The notes below the pieces were generated by a model. It had not been told where the DNA came from. It searched no databases and worked only from the letters and a program-made list of their open reading frames with translations. A stretch of 64,000 bases of DNA, from contig NZ_JACHBD010000003.1 of the NCBI RefSeq assembly GCF_014200175.1, positions 434,001-498,000 of the forward strand. Reading direction: 5' to 3'. The translations under genes were made by a program, and so were the position numbers. Position 1 is the stretch's first letter; each line of letters begins with the position of its first letter. The DNA comes from Rhizobium lentis (GTDB lineage Bacteria; Pseudomonadota; Alphaproteobacteria; Rhizobiales; Rhizobiaceae). Shown here piece after piece: positions 18,329 to 26,938 of the stretch.

Positions 18329-20164
18329 TCAAGCGAGCTGATCAGCAGGTTCGGCCGGAACCAGAAGCGACTTCAAGTCGGTCTCGCTGAAAGTCTCTTT
18401 TTCGAGAAGAAGCCGCGCCGCCCGCTCCAGTGTCTTCTTTCGCGCTTCAAGCAATCCGACCGTTCTATCGAAAGCCTCATCGACAATTCTGCGGATCTCT
18501 TCGTCAATCGTTGCTGCGGTCTCGTCGGAATATTCGTGTTCCTGTGGGCCGTAGAAAGGCTGGTCGGTGGAGAGTAAGGAGCGTCGGTCCTTCTCCAACG
18601 CCACATTGCCAAGCTTTTCGGTCATGCCATAGCGAGTGACCATCGCGCGAGCGATGTCGGTCACCTTGACCAGATCGTCCGCGGCGCCGGTTGAAAGATG
18701 ACCATAGATGATCCACTCCGCCGCGCGGCCGCCAAGCAGGACCGCCATCTTATTCTCGAGCTCCTCGCGGGTCATGAGAAAACGATCCTCGGTGGGGCGT
18801 TGGATCGTGTAGCCGAGCGCGCCGATTCCGCGCGGAATGATGGAAACCTTGTGGACTTGATCGACGCCTGGCAGCGCCATGGCAACGAGCGCATGTCCCA
18901 TCTCGTGATGAGCGACGATTTCGCGCTCTTTCGGATTGAGCAGCCGGTTTCGCTTTTCGAGGCCGGCTATGATGCGCTCAACCGCGTTGTTGAAATCTTC
19001 CATGGCAACCGCATCTGCCTTGCGCCGGGTGGCCAATAGCGTCGCCTCGTTGACAAGATTGGCGAGATCGGCGCCCGTGAAGCCCGGTGTCAGCGCGGCG
19101 ATCTTCTCTACTTCGACTTCCGGTTCCAGCTTCGTCTTCGTCAGATGCACCTTGAGGATCTGGATACGGCCCGCCTTGTCGGGGCGGTCCACCAATACCT
19201 GGCGATCGAAACGCCCCGCCCGAAGGAGGGCGGGATCGAGGATTTCCGGCCGATTGGTCGCCGCGAGCAGCACGAGACCGGTAGAAGAATCGAAGCCATC
19301 GAGCTCCACCAGAAGCTGGTTCAGCGTCTGCTCCTTCTCATCATGTCCGCCCGCCATCGGGCCAATCCCGCGAGCACGCCCGAGGGCATCAAGTTCATCG
19401 ATGAAGATGATGGCCGGCGCCTTGGCACGCGCCTGTTCGAAAAGATCGCGGACGCGAGCGGCACCGACGCCCACGAACATTTCGACGAATTCAGAGCCGG
19501 AGATCGAAAAGAAAGGTACGCCAGCCTCACCGGCGACCGCTTTCGCCAGCAGGGTCTTGCCGGTGCCGGGTGGGCCGACCAGCAAAACACCCTTCGGCAT
19601 GCGACCGCCAAGCCTGCCATAGCCTGCCGGGTCCTTGAGGAAATCGACGATTTCCTTGAGTTCTTCCTTTGCCTCATCGACGCCGGCTACGTCATTGAAG
19701 GTCACGCCGGTGTCGGATTGGACGTAGATCCTCGCTTTGCTCTTGCCAATCTGCATAAGGCCGCCGCCGATCCCGCCGCCCATGCGCCTCAGCATGAACA
19801 TCCAGACGCTGGCGAAGAGAGCCACCGGGATGAGCCAGGACAGGAGATCACGCAAAAAGGTGCTTTCGATCTGGCCGGCTACGACCACGCCGTGTTGTTG
19901 AAGCTGCTGAGCGAGATCCGGCTCCACACGGGTCGTCACGAAATATGCGTTGTCGTTCTGCGGCTGCTTGTAACGCCCCTGGATAAATCTGTCAGAGACG
20001 GCAACTTCGGCGATTTTGCCGTCACGGAGGTCCGCTTCGAACTGGCTGTAGGGAATGCGCGCCACCTGCGTCGCCGTTGCGAAGAAATACTGGATCGCCA
20101 TCAGGATGAAGAAGGCGGCGATCCAATACCAGATGTTGAATTGCGTTTTCTTGTTCATCTCCAT
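18329..20164 (-). CDS. ftsH: Accessory FtsH ATP-dependent zinc metalloprotease
   Basis: A 611-residue membrane AAA+ protease that extracts and degrades membrane and damaged soluble proteins. Two N-terminal helices (about residues 11-30 and 108-126) flank a ~75-residue periplasmic part. Walker A is GPPGTGKT (197-204), Walker B IIFIDE (252-257), the second region of homology [20 protein letters not shown], and the zinc site HEMGH (420-424). The ATG at 20164 has GGGGAG upstream; ATG 20158 is possible. It begins 14 bases after degP. The gene is well under the length of typical housekeeping alphaproteobacterial FtsH and sits with chaperones, so it is probably a second copy; that is inference. Confidence 0.93.
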   Translation of the reverse strand: MEMNKKTQFNIWYWIAAFFILMAIQYFFATATQVARIPYSQFEADLRDGKIAEVAVSDRFIQGRYKQPQNDNAYFVTTRVEPDLAQQLQQHGVVVAGQIESTFLRDLLSWLIPVALFASVWMFMLRRMGGGIGGGLMQIGKSKARIYVQSDTGVTFNDVAGVDEAKEELKEIVDFLKDPAGYGRLGGRMPKGVLLVGPPGTGKTLLAKAVAGEAGVPFFSISGSEFVEMFVGVGAARVRDLFEQARAKAPAIIFIDELDALGRARGIGPMAGGHDEKEQTLNQLLVELDGFDSSTGLVLLAATNRPEILDPALLRAGRFDRQVLVDRPDKAGRIQILKVHLTKTKLEPEVEVEKIAALTPGFTGADLANLVNEATLLATRRKADAVAMEDFNNAVERIIAGLEKRNRLLNPKEREIVAHHEMGHALVAMALPGVDQVHKVSIIPRGIGALGYTIQRPTEDRFLMTREELENKMAVLLGGRAAEWIIYGHLSTGAADDLVKVTDIARAMVTRYGMTEKLGNVALEKDRRSLLSTDQPFYGPQEHEYSDETAATIDEEIRRIVDEAFDRTVGLLEARKKTLERAARLLLEKETFSETDLKSLLVPAEPADQLA

Positions 20165-20178
20165 GCCGCCGCTCCCCG

Positions 20179-21564
20179 TCACCGGATGACCAACAGTAAG
20201 CGGCTGCCATCGCGGATGAATTCAAGCGCCACGGTGGCTGGTTTCTTGGCAATGGTCCGTCGTAGGTCGGCGACCGAGGCAACCGGAACCCTGTTCACCG
20301 CGACGATTATATCGCCACTTCGAAGGCCGGCGCGCGCGGCCGCGCTGCCAGACGCCACGCTCTCGATCACCACCCCGGAGCCGCCAAACTGAGATCCAGC
20401 CTCGGATGCATCTCTCATTTTGGCGCCTTCGAGCGGCGTTCCGGAGACGTCTGCCACGACCTTGTCCTCGGCCGCGATCGTGACGGCGATCACCTGCTCG
20501 TCATCGCCACGCTTCACCGTCAGACCGACCTTGCTGCCCGCGGGCGTGAGCCCGATGCGGTTCCTAAGGTCGGTCGAGCCATGGATGGGACGCCCGTCGA
20601 TTGCAGTCACGACGTCTCCGGTCTTCAGTCCGGCGCGTTCGGCCGCGGAACCCGGTTCGATATTCGCGATAAGCGCGCCTCGCAGGTCGCCGAGTCTGAG
20701 AGCTTCAGCCAAGTCCGGCGTAAGATCCTGGATGCCGATGCCGAGTCTACCGCGCTGGACCTCGCCATGGGCGATCAGCTGGTTCATCACCGTTGCGGCC
20801 ATGCTGCTGGGAACCGCAAAACCGATACCGACGTTGGCGCCGGCGGGGCTGAGGATCGCCGTATTGACCCCGACCAGCTTGCCGTCGAGCGTCACCAGCG
20901 CGCCGCCGGAATTGCCCGGATTGATCGAGGCGTCGGTCTGGATGAAATCCTCATAGCCCTCGATGTTCAAACCGCTACGTCCAAGTGCGCTGACGATGCC
21001 GGAAGTCACCGTCTGGCCGAGCCCAAATGGGTTGCCGATGGCGACGACATAGTCCCCAACCTTTAGCGCATCGGAATCTCCGATCTGGATCGCCGTGAGG
21101 TTTTTTGCGTCGATCTGGAGCAACGCGATGTCGGTATCCTTGTCACTGCCGATGAGTTTTGCGGGCAACCGGCGTCCGTCTTTCAGCGTGACGGAAATTT
21201 CAGTCCCGCCATCGACGACATGATGGTTGGTGAGTACATATCCTTTCGAGGCGTCGACGATCACTCCGGAGCCGGCACTCATCCTGGCCCTCTCCTGCTG
21301 CTCCGGCAGATCGAAGAAGGGGCGGAAACTCGGATCGTTATAAAGAGGGTTGTCTTCAGTCGTTTTCTTTGAGACGACTGCTATATTGACCACGGCCGGG
21401 GTGACTTGTTCAAGCATGGGAGCCAGCGTCGGCAAGCGGGAGGAAGAAGCTGCCGATGATCCCGCCGTCTCCGGGGTGGCCGGCGTGACCGTTATCAACA
21501 TGGCGCCAAGGGCAAAAGCAATTGAGGTTACAGTCCCGCGGATCCTCGGGGCGAGATCTGACAT
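20179..21564 (-). CDS. degP: DegP/Do-family periplasmic serine protease
   Basis: A 461-residue HtrA-type protease/chaperone. A signal peptide (about residues 1-31) sends it to the periplasm. The trypsin-like domain has the triad His115 (TNHHVVDGG), Asp145 (DKDTDIALL) and Ser219 (NPGNSGGAL). Two PDZ domains follow (about 260-350 and 370-461; GSAAERAGLKTGDVVTAIDG and GSAAARAGLRSGDIIVAVNR). CAAGGAG precedes the ATG. It is directly upstream of ftsH, so periplasmic and membrane proteolysis are expressed together. Its size and two PDZ domains fit the DegP/DegQ group. Confidence 0.94.
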   Translation of the reverse strand: MSDLAPRIRGTVTSIAFALGAMLITVTPATPETAGSSAASSSRLPTLAPMLEQVTPAVVNIAVVSKKTTEDNPLYNDPSFRPFFDLPEQQERARMSAGSGVIVDASKGYVLTNHHVVDGGTEISVTLKDGRRLPAKLIGSDKDTDIALLQIDAKNLTAIQIGDSDALKVGDYVVAIGNPFGLGQTVTSGIVSALGRSGLNIEGYEDFIQTDASINPGNSGGALVTLDGKLVGVNTAILSPAGANVGIGFAVPSSMAATVMNQLIAHGEVQRGRLGIGIQDLTPDLAEALRLGDLRGALIANIEPGSAAERAGLKTGDVVTAIDGRPIHGSTDLRNRIGLTPAGSKVGLTVKRGDDEQVIAVTIAAEDKVVADVSGTPLEGAKMRDASEAGSQFGGSGVVIESVASGSAAARAGLRSGDIIVAVNRVPVASVADLRRTIAKKPATVALEFIRDGSRLLLVIR

Positions 21565-21613
21565 GGTTTGCTCCTTGAAATGGTTTCACCATTCAACGGG
21601 CTGTTTAACAAAG

Positions 21614-21642
21614 AAGCGGGCCGGGGGTTCCCCGACCCGCTT
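21614..21642 (-). terminator. Hairpin between SPW gene and degP
   Basis: AAGCGGG-CC-GGGG paired with CCCC-GA-CCCGCTT around a three-base loop; on the minus strand CTTCTTTG follows. It probably attenuates rather than fully stops read-through into degP and ftsH. Confidence 0.65.
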
Positions 21643-21651
21643 TCGGTTGGG

Positions 21652-22020
21652 TTAAGCGGTCGACAGCGGATGGTTATGGCTAAACCAGATGCTGCCGGCG
21701 GCAAGTACCGCGACGACTATGCCGGCCACCACATGCACCCACATGGCTGCGGTGACGGCTGTAAAGCCAAGCGCCCATGGTGCGACCACCGCCCATATGC
21801 CGAGCACAAGATTGAGCCACTCCTCTGCCTCATAAAAGGCGTAGAGGGCCGCGGCGGCGATCAAGACGATGGCCGCACCGACGATCCAGGCGTTCCAGGC
21901 GGCGTAGGTTTCACCCGTGAAACCGAGCAGCCAGGGCGAGATCAAGAGTCCAAGACCGGCAACGATATTGACGATATCGAAAGCCGTCCGGTTTTCGCTG
22001 GACGTAGACTTCAGCATCAT
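21652..22020 (-). CDS. SPW-repeat membrane protein
   Basis: A 122-residue protein with four transmembrane helices arranged as two repeats, each with the signature Ser/Ala-Pro-Trp: LLISPWLLGFTGETYAAWNAWIVGA (about residues 25-49) and VVAPWALGFTAVTAAMWVHVVAGI (about 77-100). SPW-repeat proteins are small inner-membrane proteins of unknown role, often near stress genes. AAAGGAGG lies five bases before the ATG. It is upstream of degP, with a hairpin between. A fragment of a second copy lies at 17523-17639. Confidence 0.88.
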   Translation of the reverse strand: MMLKSTSSENRTAFDIVNIVAGLGLLISPWLLGFTGETYAAWNAWIVGAAIVLIAAAALYAFYEAEEWLNLVLGIWAVVAPWALGFTAVTAAMWVHVVAGIVVAVLAAGSIWFSHNHPLSTA

Positions 22021-22048
22021 TCATTCCTCCTTTCCTTGGTTGGCATCA

Positions 22049-22249
22049 TCAGTGAACCGCCTCCGGCGGATCGGAGGCGGGTGCGGCCGCGGCATGCCTG
22101 CCACCGCCGCGAAGCTGGATTGAGGGTTCGCGCGGAGGATGCGGCTTTGCCTCTTGTGGTTCGATCACAAGCCGGGCGAGTTCACCCGGCGCAAAACCGC
22201 TCTGCGCGATTTCCTTCAGTGCGAGTTCGCTCACGGCTACGCCCGACAC
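22049..22249 (-). CDS. Small hypothetical protein
   Basis: A possible 66-residue protein with GTG start and GAGGAG about 18 bases upstream, which is too far for a good ribosome binding site. The first 30 residues (VSELALKEIAQSGFAPGELARLVIEP) look like genuine helical protein; the rest is Pro/Ala/Gly-rich. It lies 28 bases before the SPW gene in the same direction. No family is recognised. Confidence 0.35.
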   Translation of the reverse strand: MSGVAVSELALKEIAQSGFAPGELARLVIEPQEAKPHPPREPSIQLRGGGRHAAAAPASDPPEAVH

Positions 22250-22346
22250 ATCGAGCCTTGGCTCCGCTCCTCGTTTAAATGAACGGCTGCGGGCCGCGGC
22301 CAGAATTTTCTCGCGTCGAGTACATCAAGGGATCCATGGCTGTACC

Positions 22347-23093
22347 TCACGCGGCGTTTTTGACAGGCGTGAGCCGAGGATCTCGACGCTGGACGTCCCG
22401 TTCGAGCGCCAGCAGTGCCTGCTCCACGTCTTCGAGGCGGGACGGCCGATTGTCCGGCACACCCTCGTTGGTCGGCTGATCGATCAGGTACTCGGTCCAG
22501 GCCCAGTTCATCAGGAGCGAACGCTTCTCCTCAAGCGACAGCGTTGGATCCCGAACGACCCCCATGGGCGCCGACCCTGTCGCGGGGCGAGGAGCATCGT
22601 TGCGATTCGCCGCCTCGTCCAACGCCTGTTCATAACTCTCCTGAAGCTGGGTAAGGCCAAGCCGCTCAAGCGTCGCGTCGGAGAAGGCGTGAGACGCCCG
22701 GTCCGATCGCGCACAGGTTTTCCGCTTCGACGGAACGGCCGCCTTGCTCGCCAGACGCTCAACGATGTATGTCAGGCCCTGGCGTTCGGCGTAGCGGATT
22801 GCGGATTGAAGCGTCGGAAATTCCAGCTCCACCTGGGGGAGTGTGTCAGTACTACCCGTGTAGCCCATCAGCGGCTCGATGAACGGCGCTTTGCGGCGTT
22901 CAAAAGCAAGCCGCCAACCTGTCGTTCGCGCATGGCCCGATGTCATTGGGGAGCGCGATGGCTTGAAGATGCGGGCAATGGCATCCTCGGGAAATACGGA
23001 GCGCCCGAAGCTCAGAGATTTCCGCCGGTTATCATTCGAGGGCCGTATATCGGCCGTACCTGAATGATGCATCTCCCTAATAAACTCGGTCAT
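22347..23093 (-). CDS. NDUFS4-like domain protein with C-terminal extension
   Basis: A 248-residue protein. Residues about 38-112 (ARIFKPSRSPMTSGHARTTG, then PLMGYTGSTDTLPQVELEFPTLQSAIRYAERQGLTYIVERL) match the complex I accessory-subunit fold (NDUFS4 / ETC complex I subunit conserved region). Residues about 180-235 carry a second unit, DPTLSLEEKRSLLMNWAWTEYLID, that resembles the small protein encoded at 28118-28537 (EIDNDEKRAILASWASDIFAVE). AAGGAGG precedes the ATG. No nuo genes are near, and it sits directly downstream of hsp20 genes, so a role other than complex I assembly is likely. The fusion is visible in the sequence; its meaning is open. Confidence 0.75.
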   Translation of the reverse strand: MTEFIREMHHSGTADIRPSNDNRRKSLSFGRSVFPEDAIARIFKPSRSPMTSGHARTTGWRLAFERRKAPFIEPLMGYTGSTDTLPQVELEFPTLQSAIRYAERQGLTYIVERLASKAAVPSKRKTCARSDRASHAFSDATLERLGLTQLQESYEQALDEAANRNDAPRPATGSAPMGVVRDPTLSLEEKRSLLMNWAWTEYLIDQPTNEGVPDNRPSRLEDVEQALLALERDVQRRDPRLTPVKNAA

Positions 23094-23163
23094 TTTATCC
23101 CTCCTTGTTGGCGAGGAATGCCGGCGGCCGCCTCAAGGCCGACCGCCGGGTGGTGTGGACCCA

Positions 23164-23673
23164 TTAGCTCTTTATGGCGATCCGTTTGACCTGTGACTGA
23201 GCCTTTTCGGTCTTAGGCAAGCTTACGGTCAGGACACCGTTCTTGAAGGTGGCGTCGACCTGGTCTTCCTTGACCTCGGTGCCGAGCGGGATGCGCCGCT
23301 CGAAGCGGCCGTAGTAGCGCTCGGAGAACTGCTTCTCCTTGTCTTCCGTTTCCGAACGCTTCTCACCCTTCAGCGTCAGCACGCCGTCATTGAGGAAGAC
23401 CTCGATGTCCTTTTCCTCAAGACCGGGTACTTCGGCCGTCACCTTAATTTGCTTGTCGGTGTCGGAGATTTCGACACTCGGCCAGCCGGCGCCAAAGCTG
23501 CTGGCGCCTCGCATTGACGGCAGCCCGGAGCCGAAGCCACGGAAAACATCGTCGAACAGCCGATTGACTTCGCGATGGAGTGACAGGAAGGGATCGCGGT
23601 CATCATCGCGAAAGAGAGTCTGAACCTGGTTGCCGTTGTTGCGACCCCAGGGAATCAAATCACGGACACTCAT
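23164..23673 (-). CDS. Small heat shock protein Hsp20
   Basis: A 169-residue ATP-independent holdase. The alpha-crystallin domain spans about residues 62-158: WPSVEISDTDKQIKVTAEVPGLEEKDIEVFLNDGVLTLKGEK and the C-terminal strand FKNGVLTVSLPK (consensus A-x-x-x-n-GVL). The N-terminus (DPFLSLHREVNRLFDDVFRGFG) is typical of the class with a long N-terminal arm. AAAGGAG precedes the ATG at 23673. It follows the IbpA-like gene by 90 bases, with a strong hairpin between them, and is probably transcribed from the same RpoH-type promoter. Confidence 0.95.
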   Translation of the reverse strand: MSVRDLIPWGRNNGNQVQTLFRDDDRDPFLSLHREVNRLFDDVFRGFGSGLPSMRGASSFGAGWPSVEISDTDKQIKVTAEVPGLEEKDIEVFLNDGVLTLKGEKRSETEDKEKQFSERYYGRFERRIPLGTEVKEDQVDATFKNGVLTVSLPKTEKAQSQVKRIAIKS

Positions 23674-23716
23674 GGTTTTACTCCTTTCTGGTAGTTCTTG
23701 GGCAAGCTCTGCGTAT

Positions 23717-23739
23717 GGCGCCAGGCTGTTCCTGGCGCC
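23717..23739 (-). promoter_or_regulatory. Intergenic hairpin between the two hsp20 genes
   Basis: A perfect 9-bp stem, GGCGCCAGG (23717-23725) with CCTGGCGCC (23731-23739), with a 5-base loop and no T-tract. It could stabilise or process the hsp20 mRNA, or act as a weak attenuator. Confidence 0.5.
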
Positions 23740-23763
23740 ACGTTCGCCTGCTGCCGGCGAAGC

Positions 23764-24237
23764 TCAGGCCGCATGCTTCCCGGCCTCGATCTGTTTCGGC
23801 TGCGCCTTCGCCATTGCCTGACCCGTTTCGATTCCGATCTGGCGTGGCTTCATCTCTTCAGGGATTTCGCGCTTGAGATCGATGGTCAGCAGACCGTCGA
23901 CAAGCCGGGCATCCGCGACCTTCATGTAGTCGGCGAGGTCGAACCTACGCTGGAACCGTCCGGCAATACCGCGATGCAGGTATTGAACATCTTCGCCGTT
24001 GGCCTTCTGCCCCGCGACGATGAGCATGTTCTGCTCTTGGGTGATCGCCAGCTCCTCCCGCGAGAAGCCCGCTACTGCCATGGCAATACGGTAATCATCC
24101 TCGCCGGTTTTGACGATGTCGTAAGGCGGCCAATTGTCGATTGTGTCGGCGCGGCTTGCAGCCTCCAGCGCGTTCAACATCCGCTCGAAGCCGATGCTCG
24201 ACCGAAACAGGGGAGCGAAATCGAGGTTTGTCCTCAT
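23764..24237 (-). CDS. IbpA/HspH-type small heat shock protein
   Basis: A 157-residue Hsp20 of the IbpA class: MRTNLDFAPLFRSSIGFERMLNAL at the N-terminus, the alpha-crystallin domain (about residues 33-130, PYDIVKTGEDDYRIAMAVAGFSREELAI, RGIAGRFQRRFDLADYMKV, DGLLTIDLKREIPEEMKPRQI). It has the C-terminal I-x-I anchor IGI. The start is the second ATG (24237), because AAGGAGG is eight bases upstream; the ATG at 24243 is only two bases from it. It is the first gene after an RpoH-type promoter, with a leader that can mask the ribosome binding site. Confidence 0.93.
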   Translation of the reverse strand: MRTNLDFAPLFRSSIGFERMLNALEAASRADTIDNWPPYDIVKTGEDDYRIAMAVAGFSREELAITQEQNMLIVAGQKANGEDVQYLHRGIAGRFQRRFDLADYMKVADARLVDGLLTIDLKREIPEEMKPRQIGIETGQAMAKAQPKQIEAGKHAA

Positions 24238-24240
24238 AGC

Positions 24241-24300
24241 CATATCCTCCTTGCAAGCAACATGGATACAAGGAGACGCCAAGAGCGACCGGCGTCTCCT
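24241..24300 (-). promoter_or_regulatory. Candidate RNA thermometer in the hsp20 leader
   Basis: Two mutually exclusive hairpins share one strand. Hairpin 1 pairs AGGAGACGCC (24271-24280 on plus) with GGCGTCTCCT (24291-24300), perfect 10 bp. Hairpin 2 pairs CTCCTTG of the mRNA (24275-24269) with CAAGGAG (24253-24247), which is the ribosome binding site of the hsp20 gene. The leader also contains UUGCU just before the ribosome binding site, the element typical of rhizobial ROSE thermometers. ROSE control of ibpA-type genes is established in rhizobia; assignment here is inference from the fold. Confidence 0.6.
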
Positions 24301-24340
24301 GGACCTTTGTGTCGATCCCTATTTGGCAATCGACAATAGT

Positions 24341-24369
24341 TATATAATTCAGTGTCTTACCAATTCAAG
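24341..24369 (-). promoter_or_regulatory. RpoH-type heat shock promoter of the hsp20 operon
   Basis: On the minus strand CTTGAA (24369-24364), a 17-base spacer, then TATATA (24346-24341). This is an excellent match to the alphaproteobacterial sigma-32 promoter. Transcription would start near 24334, giving a ~95-base leader. Confidence 0.75.
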
Positions 24370-24452
24370 AGGATCGAATTCCTCAACCAGAAAATTGATT
24401 TTTTAGAAGGCGCCACCATATCTGGGCGAAGCTTGAGCGAGGAGCAATAGCT

Positions 24453-24674
24453 ATGACAATGACTTCAGAAGATGTCATCGCTGTCCTGGGGCCGGCCGAC
24501 AAAATGTTTGTGGCCGAGGTCATCGCGACAGGTGCGACGCGGGCCGAACTTGCCGAGGCATTTGCATGGGCCAACAACGACGAGGCCTTGATGGGTGAGG
24601 GCCGGCATCTGCCGACAGGCAGGGTTGCCGTGCTTGTTGATCTGCTGAGATCGGATGAAGAGGAACTGGAATAG
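24453..24674 (+). CDS. Conserved small protein, function unknown
   Basis: A 73-residue acidic protein (MTMTSEDVIAVLGPADKMFVAEVIATGATRAELAEAFAWANNDEALMGEGRHLPTG, then RVAVLVDLLRSDEEELE). GAGGAG lies eight bases before the ATG, and composition is coding. No helix in the membrane, no signal. It is the only plus-strand gene inside the stress block and is divergent from the hsp20 operon; the RpoH-type promoter lies between them. It resembles uncharacterised small rhizobial proteins; no function is known. Confidence 0.7.
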   Translation: MTMTSEDVIAVLGPADKMFVAEVIATGATRAELAEAFAWANNDEALMGEGRHLPTGRVAVLVDLLRSDEEELE

Positions 24675-24676
24675 GA

Positions 24677-24695
24677 AAGGCGGATCACCCGCCTT
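24677..24695. terminator. Bidirectional terminator between convergent genes
   Basis: AAGGCGG (24677-24683) with CCGCCTT (24689-24695) and a five-base loop, between the convergent small gene and the amylo-1,6-glucosidase gene. Confidence 0.6.
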
Positions 24696-24712
24696 CCCTA
24701 AACTACGCTTCA

Positions 24713-26923
24713 TCAGGCGGTGGTGAGCACGCGGACATCGCCCTGTCGATTGATCACATCGACCACGACCTGGTGTCTCGACCGGCGGATGGCGACATCA
24801 GCGGAGCCATTACCGATCACCAGCCGTCGCAGGGTCACCTCGTCGAGGAAAGAAGGAAGTCGCGGCACGTTGAAGCTGATTTGCGAGTTGTTCGGGTCGA
24901 AATCCAGGCCCAGGCAGGATTGCAGCAGAGACACAGGTGCTGCTGCCGCCCATGCTTGAGGCGAGCAGGCGACCGGATAAGAGGTCGGTCCCCGTGCGCG
25001 CTGACGTGGCAGGCCGCAGAGAAGTTCGGGGAGCCGCCGCAGGTCGATATAAGTGGCGGCGGCAAACAGGCCCTCGAAGATTTGCGCCGCCTCGGCGCGA
25101 TAGCCGTAGCGGGCGAGGCCACTGGCTATCAATGCATTGTCATGGGGCCAGATCGAGCCATTATGGTAGCTCATAGGATTGTAGCGGGCTTCGGTGGAGG
25201 GAATAGTTCGGATCCCCCAGCCACAGAAGGACGAGGCACTCATCAGGGTGCGGGTCACCGGTGCGACCCGTTCAGGATAAGCAATACCGGTGTACAGCGC
25301 ATGGCCGGCATTGGAGGATCGGACCCGGCACGGCCGTTTATCCCCGTCGAGAGCCAACACATAGGTGGCAAGTTCCTCATCGAAGAAGCTCATGTCAAAG
25401 GCGCGACGCAGCCCCTCCGCCCGTGCGAGAAAGCTCACCGCGCGTTCCGGCTTGCCCGTCCGCCGGAAGATTTCGGCAGCACTTTGCCAAGCGCCATAGA
25501 CATAGGCTTGGACTTCGGCAATTGCGATCGGCCCCCTGGCCAATGTGCCGTCGGCATGGAAGACTGAATCGTGGCTATCCTTCCACGCCTGATTGATCAG
25601 TCCTTCTTGCGTCAGCCTCCCATATTCGACGAAGCCGTCGCCATCGCGATCTCCATGTTCGTCGATCCATGTCAGTGCCGCTTCGAGATTCGGCAGGAGA
25701 CGGTCGATGGTCGCGAGATCACCGGTTCGCTGGAGATAGGCGCCAGCCAGCATCACGAACAGCGGCGTCGAGTCGATGCTGCCGTAGTAGCGCCGGAATG
25801 GAACCTCGCCGAGTTCGGCCATTTCGCCGCAACGCACTTCGTGCAGGATCTTGCCCGGCTCGGCGTCTGAGGCAGGGTCAATGTTCGTCGCCTGGTTGGC
25901 CGCCAGGTGGCCGAGAACCCCGCGCGCGATCTCCGGATCCAGCCAAAGTGTCTGAAGCGCCGTGATCAAGGCGTCGCGGCCGAAGACGGTGCTGAACCAG
26001 GGAATGCCGGCATAAGGATAGGGGCCTTCCGGCTTGTCGGTGATCAGCATGTAGAGGTCCGAAGCGCTGCGCCGCGCGACTTCGTTGAAGATCTCGTTGG
26101 AGGTTGTAATCGACGCCGCGCGCGAGGTAGAGGCGCGCAACGCACGGCGCGCATCCCGCAATGCCAGGAAGAAGGAAAGTCGGCTCAGTCGGTCGGCGGA
26201 GGTCCCGTCGCAGCCGATCTGAATGAATAGCGATTTGGTCTCGTGCGGCTCTAGATGGAGATCGAAGGTGACAAGATCGCTCCGAATCTCGGCCGGTTCC
26301 GGCATGAAGGAAAGTCGTGTCGACCGCTTGCGATCGTCCAGACCAATATAGGAAAGCAGGATCCAATCCTGTTCCACGACGGCGGGGAGATGGTGCCCTC
26401 GCCTTGCCCTTGCGGTTCCGCGGACTTCGAAAAGATCCGCGAAATCGGCGCTGAACGCAATCTGGATTCGGACATGTTGCCGCCGCTCGTCATAGTTCCT
26501 CACGGCCAGCCGTTCATAACAACAGGCATTCCAGAGAAAGCGCGACCTGCGCAGATGTATGAGGTCATGCCCGAGAACCAGCTTTCCCTTCTCATCGAAC
26601 TGATCCGGATTGGTGAGATCGCAAGTCAGCGTGGCGTTGTCATCCCGCAGAGTCGACGACAGAAGCATCGGCCGCTGTCCGTTGATCGTCAGATAGAGAT
26701 GCGAGAGATAACGGGTATCCCGGTGGAAAAAACCTTCCGGGCTGCCGGGACCGGAAAGGGCATCGCCGTTGTGATCGAAGAGGGCGAAACAGTCGCCGTG
26801 CTTCAAGGTACGCGGCCGGCGCTCCTGCAGCGAAGCGGCGGCCGGAATGAAGAACTGAGCGACCGGCGCTGTCAGTCCTGGAGATGCTGTGGCGGAACTG
26901 CTCTCCGCAGACACGTTCGACAT
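24713..26923 (-). CDS. Amylo-alpha-1,6-glucosidase (glycogen debranching family)
   Basis: A 736-residue protein of the bacterial debranching-enzyme-like family. An N-terminal beta-sandwich (about residues 35-240; LKHGDCFALFDHNGDALSGPGSPEGFFHRDTRYLSHLYL) precedes an (alpha/alpha)6 catalytic barrel (about 290-700; GIPWFSTVFGRDALITALQTLWLDPEIARGVL, SIDSTPLFVMLAGAY, MSYHNGSIWPHDNALIA). Homologues hydrolyse alpha-1,6 branches of glycogen-like glucans; the real substrate here is unknown. AGGGAGGAGAC precedes the ATG. It follows the glycosyltransferase gene by 15 bases, and such pairs are common, so the two probably make or trim one glucan or glycoside. Confidence 0.9.
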   Translation of the reverse strand: MSNVSAESSSATASPGLTAPVAQFFIPAAASLQERRPRTLKHGDCFALFDHNGDALSGPGSPEGFFHRDTRYLSHLYLTINGQRPMLLSSTLRDDNATLTCDLTNPDQFDEKGKLVLGHDLIHLRRSRFLWNACCYERLAVRNYDERRQHVRIQIAFSADFADLFEVRGTARARRGHHLPAVVEQDWILLSYIGLDDRKRSTRLSFMPEPAEIRSDLVTFDLHLEPHETKSLFIQIGCDGTSADRLSRLSFFLALRDARRALRASTSRAASITTSNEIFNEVARRSASDLYMLITDKPEGPYPYAGIPWFSTVFGRDALITALQTLWLDPEIARGVLGHLAANQATNIDPASDAEPGKILHEVRCGEMAELGEVPFRRYYGSIDSTPLFVMLAGAYLQRTGDLATIDRLLPNLEAALTWIDEHGDRDGDGFVEYGRLTQEGLINQAWKDSHDSVFHADGTLARGPIAIAEVQAYVYGAWQSAAEIFRRTGKPERAVSFLARAEGLRRAFDMSFFDEELATYVLALDGDKRPCRVRSSNAGHALYTGIAYPERVAPVTRTLMSASSFCGWGIRTIPSTEARYNPMSYHNGSIWPHDNALIASGLARYGYRAEAAQIFEGLFAAATYIDLRRLPELLCGLPRQRARGPTSYPVACSPQAWAAAAPVSLLQSCLGLDFDPNNSQISFNVPRLPSFLDEVTLRRLVIGNGSADVAIRRSRHQVVVDVINRQGDVRVLTTA

Positions 26924-26938
26924 GTCTCCTCCCTAACG

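Noticed and set aside
22347..23093. Annotation as a respiratory complex I subunit
   Set aside because: Only the N-terminal 75 residues fit the NDUFS4 fold, there is a long extra C-terminal module, and no nuo genes are present; described as a fusion protein instead.
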